64,000 nucleotides of DNA. Origin: Epiperipatus broadwayi (lineage: Eukaryota > Onychophora > Udeonychophora > Euonychophora > Peripatidae). This document shows positions 13,961 through 22,200 of this stretch, one piece after another; the stretch's first letter is position 1, and each line of letters begins with the position of its first letter. The DNA lies in contig JAQFVV010012400.1 in assembly GCA_028023455.1 (NCBI GenBank), positions 12,471,929 to 12,535,928 of the forward strand, read 5' to 3'. The notes under the pieces are model-generated. The model did no database searches and had not been told where the DNA came from. It was given only the letters and a program-made list of their open reading frames with translations. The translations under genes were made by a program, and so were the position numbers.

Positions 13961-15266
13961 CGGCTTACAACTTCAGACTGCAGTATGCACCAGGGAGGAG
14001 CATAAAGAACGCAGATGCACTGAGTAGGTGGCCATCCCCTGCAGTTCAGCAGAGAAGCTGCGAGCAGTATTATTCCTTGAGGACTTGGAAAACCCACCAG
14101 TTTCTGCAGAACAGATCGAGAAAGAGACTAAAGCAGACCCTGTGCTATCTAGAGTAAAGAAGTGCATCTTGACAGCATGGCCAACACATATTCAACAAGA
14201 TCTTCGATCTTATCAGTCGTGAAAAAATGAGTTGTCAACACACCGAGGATGTTTGCTGTGGGGGGCACGGGTGGTCATACCGACATCTCTTAGACCCATA
14301 GTTCTTCGTGAGCTGCACCTGGGACACATGGGAATTGTGAGAACAAAAGCACTTGCATGCTCATACGTCTGGTGGCCTGGAATGGACCAGGACATAGAAC
14401 AACTAATAGCTAAATGTAACAACTGTCAAGAGATACGACACCAACAACCACGTGCACCAACACACCACTGGGAGATTCCAGCTCTGCCATGGTCACGAAT
14501 ACATGTGGATTACGCTGGACCTATCCAGGGGAAAATGATTTTGGTTGTCGTGGATGCACACTCGAAGTGGATCGACGTCCGTGAAATGCCATCGACAATG
14601 ACTGGAGCTACCATCTCAGCACTTAGAGAACTTTTCGCAACACACGGTCTTCCCGAATGCATTGTCTCAGATAATGGCCCTCAGTTTACTGCGATGGAGT
14701 TCACCACCTTCTTTCACCGGAATGGCATTCGCCATGCAAGAGTTGCTCCGTATCATCCATCAAGCAACGGGTTGGCAGAACGGGCAGTACAATCTGTTAA
14801 GGAGGGATTGCAACGTCTACGCAACGGGACCTGGAGTCAGTGGCTTGCACGTTATTTACAAATGCAACACACTATGCCATCAACAGCAATGGGACTTAGC
14901 CTGGCCGAGCTACTGTTCAAGCGGCGCATAAGAACATGCCTGGATTTTCTGCACCCTAACAGGGCACCGCAAATAACTCAGATACCGATACAAAGGGTAC
15001 GAACATTCCAACCACAGGATACAATTTTGACACATAGGGCTGGAAAGAACTCACCATGGATACCTGCAGTTATCCAACATCAGACAGGACCATTGTCATA
15101 CGAGATTCTAACGGACTCCGGAATTCAAAAAAGACATGTAGACCACTTGCAACCTAGAGCGGTAGATGCCCACACAGAGGAAACTGCGGCAAACCAGGAT
15201 AGTCAGAATGAGACAGCACTTGGAGAACCCATTCAGGTGGCCGCACCTACCACCAGTATACACTGA
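13936..15266 (+). pseudogene. Gypsy-1 pol, second part: RNase H end and integrase
   Basis: The end of RNase H/connection (NADALSRW, near 14,010-14,030) is in one frame; the integrase is in another from about 14,030. A single in-frame TGA at 14,220-14,222 splits it. From 14,232 the frame runs intact to 15,266. It shows the HHCC zinc domain (H-GHMGIVRTKAL ... CNNCQ) and a DDE core: D in VDYAGP, D in VSDNGPQF and E in GLAERAVQSVKEG. All three catalytic acids are present. A C-terminal tail with IQKRHVDHLQPR resembles the family's terminal domain. Two phase changes and one stop make the polyprotein non-functional as written. Confidence 0.9.
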
Positions 15267-15346
15267 GAGAGTAAACCACAAACACTTAGTGGTCACCCTC
15301 GGCGAGTACGCCGCCCTCCTGCACGTCTGTTGGACTATGACACTTC

Positions 15347-15372
15347 TCAAAAAAGGGGGGAAAGGGAAGGAG
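15347..15372 (+). other. Gypsy-1 polypurine tract
   Basis: An almost pure run of A and G abuts the 3' LTR, as expected for the plus-strand primer of an LTR retrotransposon. Confidence 0.9.
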
Positions 15373-15565
15373 TGTAGTGTATTCGTGGTGACATCACAGT
15401 TACTGCAGAATGAATATTATCGGAACTGCGAGACTAGAGAGGGACGCCATGTTAGGACGGTGATTATGCTTCCCTAGTATTTTATAAGCATTATGTATAG
15501 TAATAGTAATAAATGATTAACTAGTAAAGTGTTGTTTGTGTTATTTGTATTCGTGATACACAACA
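15373..15565 (+). repeat. Gypsy-1 3' LTR
   Basis: Paired with 11,810-12,002, same length, two substitutions. It is followed directly by ATATT, the second copy of the 5-bp target duplication. Confidence 0.97.
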
Positions 15566-15867
15566 ATATTGTTCCTTCATCGAAATAATATCTAAAGTAT
15601 TTTCTCTAACGATTTTTTTTACCTCTTCTAATTCCTTATGCAGTTCATCCTGTTTTGGTCTCTCCTCGACATTTATTATTACCGAATCTTTTAATTTTTC
15701 AAAACTTTTACCTTCACGGTTTTGAGGAACAATGCTTGATTCAACTTTTTGACTAATCGAAATTACTTCATTTTGTAATTTAAAGAGGGCAGAGAAAATA
15801 TCACTGAATTTTATATTGTGTTCATTCATTTGTTTCTGGAATTTTAATAATTCGCTAATTACCAGTT

Positions 15868-15901
15868 CAGATGTTGGTAGATTTCAGATGTTGGTAGATT
15901 T
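15868..15901 (-). repeat. 17-bp tandem duplication in copy A
   Basis: CAGATGTTGGTAGATTT occurs twice in a row. Copies B (45,420-45,440) and C have it once. Seventeen is not a multiple of three, so the N-terminal frame of copy A shifts here. Confidence 0.95.
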
Positions 15902-15964
15902 TCTAAAACATCAATCCTTTGAGTCATTACGTTCTCCATTTTGTCTGGATAATTAATAAATTAT

Positions 15965-16791
15965 GGGTAAAACGGACTTTTAGCACCCATACCTTTTCTT
16001 CCTCTATTTTTAAAAAATTCAACTATATTTTATTATTATTATGTAATTGTAAAGTATATTTAATTATAAATGTATTTTTTACATGAAAGTTAAAAATTTT
16101 TTTTTTTCAAAAGTTACATTTTTATGCGTAGTTTTGAGCTATGCACACGAGGTAATTCCCGAAAATGGTGGCAAATTCCTGCAGGCAGGATGAAAACAAA
16201 GCTCTGCTGGTACCAAATTGTAATTTTAATTTATCCTTTGCTCTCATTCACATTATTAGTGTGGATAAGTTCGTACTCCACATCAACAAAGTTGTCTTGG
16301 TGGATGTTGACAAAGTGAAGGTATATCCCATTAGCTGGACCGCTTATATTGCTATATGCACGAAAGCGTGAGTGATTATATGCATACCAGTTAAATGTGT
16401 TGCTGTATGAGACGTTCGAGTGGCAGTTGTTTTATCTTAAATTTCCTTTAAAAACAGTTTCTTGACCCTTTCTCTATCTCACCGAACACCCAATGTCCTT
16501 CTCTCATTGCCCCCTATGGTGTTTTCATTGAAAGAAATAGGACTCATCTATCTCGACCTCCACTATCTGTGGTTCGCCGTTGTCATCAAATCCGCCGACA
16601 AGTGCTGGATTTCTGATGAAAGATGTTGCACTAATTTGCACATAAAAATGTAATTTTTTATATTAAACTTCATGTACAAAATACATTTATAGTTAGATAT
16701 ATTTTACAATTACATAGTATGAATAAAATATAGTTCAATTTTTTAGAAATAAAGGGCGAAAAGTTGTGGCGGCTAAAAGTCAGTGTCACTC
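15965..16791 (-). mobile_element. Merlin-type DNA transposon remnant
   Basis: Inverted arms of about 130-140 bp (15,965-16,098 and 16,659-16,791) enclose about 560 bp. On the minus strand the core gives a decayed ISXO2/IS1595-like transposase: VEVEIDESYFF near 16,570-16,530 with the first catalytic Asp, KHHRGQ, then REGHWVFGEIEKGSRNCF, and farther on NFVDVEYELIHTNNVNES, matching the HTN-x-(I/V)E block with the last acid altered. Two stops and frame changes separate these. AATTAT flanks both sides (15,959-15,964 and 16,792-16,797). Unit III has a single uninterrupted AATTATGTTAATTA there (about 57,888), an empty site. Merlin elements usually make 8-9 bp duplications; only 6 are clear here. The N-terminal transposase part is missing. 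Confidence 0.82.
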
Positions 16792-16797
16792 AATTAT

Positions 16798-17224
16798 GTT
16801 AATTATGAACTTTGAACTTTATAAGATTAAAATTCATTTGCTCATAAAAACTTACTTAAAAAGCATGAAATAATATTATCATATTTGTACGAAATATGGA
16901 TCTTGAGAATTAATTAAAATCATTAAACATTGTCATAAAAATTATCTGGAATTATTCTGTCTTTGTAAACCCTCACTGAATAATTCATGACTTTAAAACC
17001 TCTTATTTTCTGCACGAGTATTTTATAATTTTACGTTTAGAATAGCAGTGATAGCATAGGCAATGTTGACATGTATTTTATTATTCTGAATTTATTTGAA
17101 TAATATTGTATAAGTGGGCATGCAAGACATTTTTCTTAAGTTGTATTTTGTAAGCCATTTTTCCTGCAATCTGATTAGCGATGAATATAATCGCGTGAGC
17201 TCTATTTAGGCTGCTATTGATATG
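16798..17224. other. Spacer shared with unit III
   Basis: AT-rich, no coding signal. It aligns with 57,890-58,290. Confidence 0.6.
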
Positions 17225-18030
17225 ATGCGATGTATAATGGCTTCTTCATTATTGAAGTCAGGAATCTCTCAGCCAGTATGCTCCGAGAAATTTGTGAGTC
17301 ACCTTCCCATCCCTTTGCCCACCCTAAGTTTTCCCCATATTCTTCTCTATTCTGCTCCATCTTATTTCCACATCATTTTTGTCCTATCCAAAACCTTTAT
17401 ATCTAGATCTTCCTTAACTTTTTCCAAACATAATATAAAAACTAAGAGTCACGTTCTCCATAATCACTTTATTTATGTTTATTCTCCCACAACTTCATTA
17501 TTTATACCCCTCACTGCTTATAAATATTTGCATTCAATTAACGTATGCCTAATATTTTCCATGACTTCCTCACATAAATTACAGACTAAATCACCTATAT
17601 TTCTCCATTTATGTGTATATTTCCTTGTTGCTAACGATTCTTTTTGAACCTTAAACAGTAAACTACTTTCCTTGCTCTTATCATAAATTAATTCAGATCA
17701 AATATTCTGTTCACTTTTATATATATAAACTTTTTTACTCTTCATACTAGTTCACCATATCTCCAACTCCCTATTTTTAATTAATGCATCATCTTCTAGC
17801 CCATTCCTTGCCACATTAACACCCAACAATTCTCCTAACATAATTATCTCACCTTTTGTATAAGTGCACTGACATCAAGTCTTTATCCCTTCTGCTAAAT
17901 GTAATATCTTTCTCATCCATCTAGTTGCCTATCCTTTACTCATAACCCAATTAAATATTATTTTGGCTATTCTCTTACTATCCATATTGCAATCTATTGA
18001 ACATCATTTTATAAGGTAAACACTGCCACC
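17225..18030 (-). mobile_element. LINE reverse transcriptase C-terminus remnant, copy I
   Basis: Degraded counterpart of 58,290-59,110. On the minus strand it retains MSVHLYKR-like and KDLMS-like pieces and the region of the terminal CX2CX8HX4C motif near 17,590, but with several stops and frameshifts. The plus-strand frame of 141 codons at 17,222-17,647 is the antisense shadow of this sequence and not a gene. Confidence 0.55.
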
Positions 18031-18625
18031 CTTTGGATATTGAGGGTCCTGCCACAAATAGGCAATGATGCTTACAGTCAATAAACAAGTAAAAAAAGAA
18101 ATAGTCTTTAATTTTGTAATACAAGAAAGGACATATGCAACATTTATTTTTATCTAAATAGTAAAATATAAACTTTATATATAAGAAGTTGTTTCAAATA
18201 TCAGTTTCTCACTCTATTTTATTAATCCATAATATATATATTGAGTTGATAATTAAAATAAGGTAGCTCAGTGCGAACCCAGAGAATAATTCACTTCGCT
18301 GACTGTATGTTGCTACTGAAGATAAGTGCATATGGGCATGCACAAAAGTATTGGTTTTGATAATCTAATTACATTTTAACTCAAATTGGTAATATTTCTT
18401 TATAAATTTTTTAAAAAAGAATTCATATATTTTGTCCATTCTATTTTGAATGTCTATATATATATATTAGTAAAAATCAGTCATATATCACATGACCTAT
18501 ATAGCTTGTATTACCAATATTTATAAAGAGCCTGTTAATAGCTCTAAACAAGCTTAATTATTTTATTTTTTATAATAAATGCTACAAGAGAAAATACATG
18601 AAGCCTTTATCTATGATAGTCACCA

Positions 18626-18666
18626 TCCCCAGACCGGTTTCGACCTATGGCTAATGCTTAGCTTCA
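18626..18666 (-). ncRNA. Hammerhead ribozyme-like motif 1
   Basis: Minus strand: CTGAAGC, a short variable segment, then CGAAACCGGTC followed by TGGGG. The GAAA box, the palindromic CCGG of a minimal stem III and the GTC cleavage triplet are intact. The CTGATGA box has changed to CTGAAGC, so activity is doubtful. Confidence 0.6.
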
Positions 18667-18694
18667 GTTAATATTTTGAATTTAATGTCCTAGA

Positions 18695-18733
18695 TCCTCA
18701 CTGATGAAAGCCATAGCTCAAAACCGTTCTGGG
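18695..18733 (+). ncRNA. Hammerhead ribozyme-like motif 2
   Basis: Plus strand: CTGATGA is intact, stem II AGC-CATA-GCT can form, GAAA has become AAAA, and the cleavage region reads GTTC in place of GTC. A degenerate copy. Confidence 0.6.
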
Positions 18734-19112
18734 ATGGGGACCATCATAGATAAAGGCTTCATGTATTTTCTCTTGTAGCATTTATCATAAAAAATAAAAT
18801 AATTAAGCTTGTTTAGAGCTATTAGCAGGCTCTTTGTATATTACATATCGGTAATAAAAGCTATATAGGTCATGTGATATATGACTGATTTTTACTAATA
18901 TTATAATTTTGCTATTAGAGCTTTGGCTATATTAGATTGCTAAGCCTACTAATATATGGGATCACTGAATATAGTTCAGGCTCATATAGTTTCTTTGGTT
19001 AAAGAGCTGAGTTTGAAGACATGTAGGTGTCTGATGATTTGGATCTTTTTCTTAATATTTAAGAATTAGATAAATACCGCTTGAGTTAATATGTTTGAAT
19101 CAATGTCCTAGC

Positions 19113-19157
19113 TCCCCCACTGATGAGAGCCACAGCTCCCTAAAAACTGGTCTGGGG
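19113..19157 (+). ncRNA. Hammerhead ribozyme-like motif 3
   Basis: Plus strand: CCCCA before CTGATGA pairs with TGGGG after GTC (stem I). Stem II is GAGC-CACA-GCTC, fully paired. The GAAA box is altered by a small insertion (CCTAAAAAC). This is the best-folded of the three, though the catalytic box is damaged. Confidence 0.62.
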
Positions 19158-19654
19158 ATGGGAACCATCATAGATAGAGGCTTCATGTATTTTCTCTGTA
19201 GCATTTATCACAAAAATAAAATAATTAAAACATGCTTAGACTACTGGAAAGCTCTTTATATATATTATATATGTAATAATATGTATGATTCGTCCGTCTG
19301 TATTTTCAAAGCAATATACATAATTATATAAAATGAAATATTTGTAAATACAGTAACTAAATAATTAATAAATATTATCTTTTTAGGAATAACTTTCAAT
19401 TATCTCAGTAATCTGTGTATCTAATAAAGCTTTAAGAACTGCTAACTTTTCCCCCAGATTTAGTGATCTTAAGGTTGCTGCTTGCTCCTTCTAATTAAGT
19501 CATGTTTATATTTGTATGTTAGCATAGCCTCCTTTTTATTATTTTTTTGGCTGTTATTTTTTCAATTTGAATATATTTTACACTTTTAAAATTGGAAGTC
19601 AAAACCATAAATACATGATTTATTATGGTTGTAAAAAGCAGATGCTGAAATATT

Positions 19655-19830
19655 ATTATTCACCATGCAATTTTGTTTCGATTTCTGAACTCATTTTAAT
19701 AATAGCAAGTGTTCTTTAGTTCTTTTTTCCAACTTACATGTAGATTCACCTATATATCCACTGCCACTCCTACATATCCATTTATAAATGACACAATTTT
19801 TATTTATAAATAAGGTCTTATCTTTGGAGT
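19655..19830 (-). pseudogene. Penelope-like GIY-YIG endonuclease fragment
   Basis: Minus-strand reading contains CVIYKWICRSGSGYIGES, then KLEKRTKEHL, before a stop. VIYK and YIGES correspond to the GIY and YIG strands, and R-TKEH to the conserved Arg helix of this nuclease family. The Cys residues around it fit the CX2C-like insertion seen in Penelope enzymes. Truncated on both sides, with no start codon. Confidence 0.82.
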
Positions 19831-19860
19831 TATTTATTAATTTATTTTGAATGTCTATAT

Positions 19861-20840
19861 TGATATATATGTATATTGTAAATGAAGTTTATTTTGAAAA
19901 TGTGTAATTGTGTGCAGGAATTATTATTATCTTTGCTACACTGTAGACTAGAGAATTTGTATATCAAATGTTAATGAATGTAAATGAATTAAAACTATTT
20001 TAATTAACATATAGATAAAAATGATTGTTAGAAGTTAAAAAAAGATATGGCTGAGTTGAAAATAATGAAGTTGTTATCAAGGAGAAAAAGGCAGAGGTAA
20101 GTTAGAACCATATATGCTACACTAAATGCATAGAAGTGTAGTCTGTCTGTTTAATTAAAAAACAGATTTAAAGTGATTTAAAAAGTCATGTACCAGTTAT
20201 TTTCAGGTAAAATAATTATGAATTAATGAACAACCCAAGCTTAATGGACAATGACATATATGTTATATGAAAACTTGACAAACTATCTATATTTATTAAT
20301 TTATGTGTGTGAAAGATAAATTATTCTCACATTTGAAGTTGTTACTAATATCCCAGAATAAATAAATATTTACTATGGTGGACTATTTCCATATCTATCA
20401 TTAAATGTTGAATGTCTAAAGAATTGTAATCTTTTCCAATATAAACAACTGTTAGAAATAACACTGGATTTGTAGAAAAATTTCAAACTTTATTTAAACT
20501 TTTCAAATATAAATAGTTGTTAATAATAACACTACTATTACTAACAATTGTTTATTATTAATATTTGAAAAATTAAAAATGTTCTAGACATTTTCCATTT
20601 AATGATAAATGCTGGAAATTGTCAAAGATATTACCATGTCTAATGTACCATTATCACAAACATTCAAGCTAATATAAAGAATACTTGTTACTCTTTATTA
20701 TGTATTATTTTCATTAGTATTACTTTCATTTGTCAGCTGAGATAAATAAACTTGCTGAGTTTTAAAGTTTGTCTAATGTCATTATTTTAAATTGATGCTT
20801 GCTCAGCTGGTATTATTAAGAATACTCCTAATAACAAAGC
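19861..20840 (+). repeat. Gypsy-3 5' LTR (diverged)
   Basis: Shares ordered blocks with 24,670-25,375, for example ATTATTAAGAATACT near the right end and TTTAAAGTGAT in the middle. The left edge borders the Penelope target duplication. Confidence 0.7.
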
Positions 20841-22200
20841 ATAGTGGCTGCAGGCAACAGTGGAATCTGTGCAATTACAGCAGAGGAGTGTAGGTGGCAG
20901 TGGAATGTATTTTCATGAAGATAATGACAGCACTGTGTCAGAAAAAAAGCAACTGTAGAAATGGAGCAAGTTGGAAATTAATAGTTATCCTGTGTGTCAA
21001 CAAAAAAGGCATAATACTGATTCACATTATTCATGAATTCGATATAAATACATGAGACACGTCTTATACATTGTGCACTATATGTCTATTAATAAAGTTG
21101 AAGATGTCAAAGTGTCTACCTTTTTATTTTTTGCTGGCATTGGCATTCTGAAGATAGCAAAACAATTATGTCATCCTAAGATCTCAAGAATATTCTTTAT
21201 AAAGAGCTAATTAGAATTCCTAAATGTGAACTTTCAAACAGCAGTGTCTAAATAAATAGCTTGCTTACACTTTAGAAGAAAAAGGCAATTATGTTATAAA
21301 TGGCATCACAAATATAATTTATCATTATAAACATTGGCTAAACAATGTAGATTTCCTGCTGTATTCAGATATATGTTATTGGATCAATTGCTATAAGGAA
21401 TGTCAGACCACAATCTCATAAAAAATCTACGAAGTAAGGTGACTTATAAAGCAGTGATTGCAAAGTCTATAGAATAAGATATGGTATTAAAAAATGCCAG
21501 AATTTCAAGCTGTAATGAGTGAACTGAAAATCCCAATAAGTGTAAATAAAACCAAAACAGTTAAAACACCTTCACAAGTTGTAAAGGGTAATGGGTGTGT
21601 TATTGTTGTCACACAAAACAGTTTTCTACATTTAACACGGAAAAATGCCTCCTATGTGATACTAAAAAACATTTACTTTGTATCTGCAGAACAAAAGACA
21701 ATAATTTAAAAGCCAAGCCACAAACAGATTTTAAATTGGGGGGAAGTGAAGCTAGAAAAAAGTAGATATCAGAACAATAAAGAAAATAGATAACAGTTGA
21801 ATTACATTTAATGTGACCCTTGATGATAGAAAATCAGCATGGAAGTTGGCAGTGGAATTGGATTATCTATTTTATCACTAAGAGAGTGGATTAAAATAAA
21901 TGTTAAAATTAAAAATAATTAAAAGTTGGAAAATACAAATGTATTAACCATAGATGTCAATGAAAATAAAATACACATATGCTTTAAAGTATTAATGATT
22001 GTAAAAATCAATGCTAGACTTGAAACACTATCTTTATTCAAAATCTTTAAAATACAGAACATAAAGCCATCATTATGTCGAAACTAGCTTCAACCATTAG
22101 ACATATGTTTAAAAATAATGAAAATAAATGTAGAAATTTAAGTCAGAAACAAATTTCCATGACTATTTGAATGAAGATTAGTTGAAATAATACAGGACCA

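Larger units (their letters stand above)
11810..15565 (+). mobile_element. Gypsy-1: Mag-like Ty3/gypsy LTR retrotransposon, gag-deleted
   Basis: This is a 3,756-bp element with 193-bp LTRs that differ at two positions, 5' TG and 3' CA ends, and a 5-bp target duplication ATATT at 11,805-11,809 and 15,566-15,570. It carries a tRNA-Ser primer site, a zinc knuckle, protease, reverse transcriptase, RNase H and integrase, and a purine tract before the 3' LTR. Only about 100 bp separate the primer site from the zinc knuckle, so the matrix/capsid part of gag is missing. The pol frame has two shifts and one stop. It has no env-like frame. It lies antisense to the ankyrin gene copy it interrupts. The near-identical LTRs suggest a young insertion; the lesions mean it cannot move on its own. 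Confidence 0.96.
9554..15939 (-). pseudogene. Coiled-coil/ankyrin/ZYG11-ZER1-like protein, copy A, disrupted
   Basis: The minus-strand reading starts at the ATG at 15,939 (context AAAATGG) and ends with NSGS and a stop at 9,554. The order is a short N-terminal module (FSDIFSALFKLQNEV and a VEERPKQDELHKELEE block), a long coiled coil rich in K, E, N and Q, about five ankyrin repeats (for example NGDTALHIAVSQNHLEAVKI near 10,740), and a C-terminal armadillo-like region. That last part has NNISEVKIL, a GIIKLFGHLLSDSP segment, GAWLLANV and SELDGL. I read these as ZYG11/ZER1 family features, meaning Cullin-2 ligase substrate receptors that bind N-degrons. No introns are needed. Three lesions break it: a 17-bp tandem duplication at 15,868-15,901, Gypsy-1 at 11,810-15,565, and one extra T near 10,230 compared with copy B. 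The frame is continuous across the gypsy target site, so that insertion came into readable sequence. Confidence 0.82.
18464..18900. repeat. Large inverted repeat within the Penelope-like element
   Basis: Arms at about 18,464-18,652 and 18,709-18,900 are reverse complements with few mismatches, around a loop of about 56 bp. A third, partial arm copy in the same orientation as the second lies at 19,120-19,265. Confidence 0.92.
18460..19842 (-). mobile_element. Penelope-like element, 5'-truncated, with hammerhead-like motifs
   Basis: Bounded by an 18-bp direct repeat (TATTTTGAATGTCTATAT at 18,442-18,459 and 19,843-19,860). Unit III has this sequence once (near 59,560) with nothing inserted. The minus strand near 19,830-19,655 encodes a GIY-YIG endonuclease segment, the C-terminal domain of Penelope-like elements. 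No reverse transcriptase remains, so the copy is 5'-truncated at 19,842. The rest is terminal-repeat-like sequence holding three related segments of about 150-190 bp, the first inverted, each with a hammerhead-like core. Penelope-like elements are known to carry hammerhead motifs in their terminal repeats. The element sits at the edge of the Gypsy-3 LTR, so it is younger than Gypsy-3. Confidence 0.85.
1..21170. repeat. Segmental duplication unit I
   Basis: Position 1 onward aligns with 45,658 onward and with about 27,705 onward. The shared order is decayed LINE and SINE sequence, minus-strand LINE, spacer, then the minus-strand ankyrin/ZYG11-like gene. Beyond the gene, 16,795-18,460 and 19,843-21,170 match 57,885-60,790 of unit III, whereas unit II stops at 45,655. 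By eye, unit I is almost identical to unit III over the first 4.5 kb and clearly less so afterwards. Unit I alone carries Gypsy-1 and the Penelope-like insertion. The right-hand limit is approximate. Confidence 0.9.

Noticed and set aside
11810-15565. Endogenous retrovirus with an envelope gene
   Set aside because: Neither Gypsy-1 nor Gypsy-2 has any frame between integrase and the 3' LTR that could encode an envelope.
9554-15939. Horizontal transfer of a bacterial (Wolbachia- or Rickettsia-type) ankyrin gene
   Set aside because: The intronless ankyrin gene raised this, but the C-terminal ZYG11/ZER1-like domain is an animal feature and the flanks are all eukaryotic transposons. A retrocopy or an ancient intronless gene fits better.
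17222-17647. 141-codon plus-strand frame with a similar 152-codon frame at 58,300-58,758
   Set aside because: It lies opposite a LINE reverse-transcriptase C-terminus whose minus-strand reading contains a zinc-knuckle motif. The plus frames are antisense shadows.
21494-21709. 71-codon plus-strand frame as Gypsy-3 gag
   Set aside because: The position fits gag, but I see no capsid or zinc-knuckle motif.
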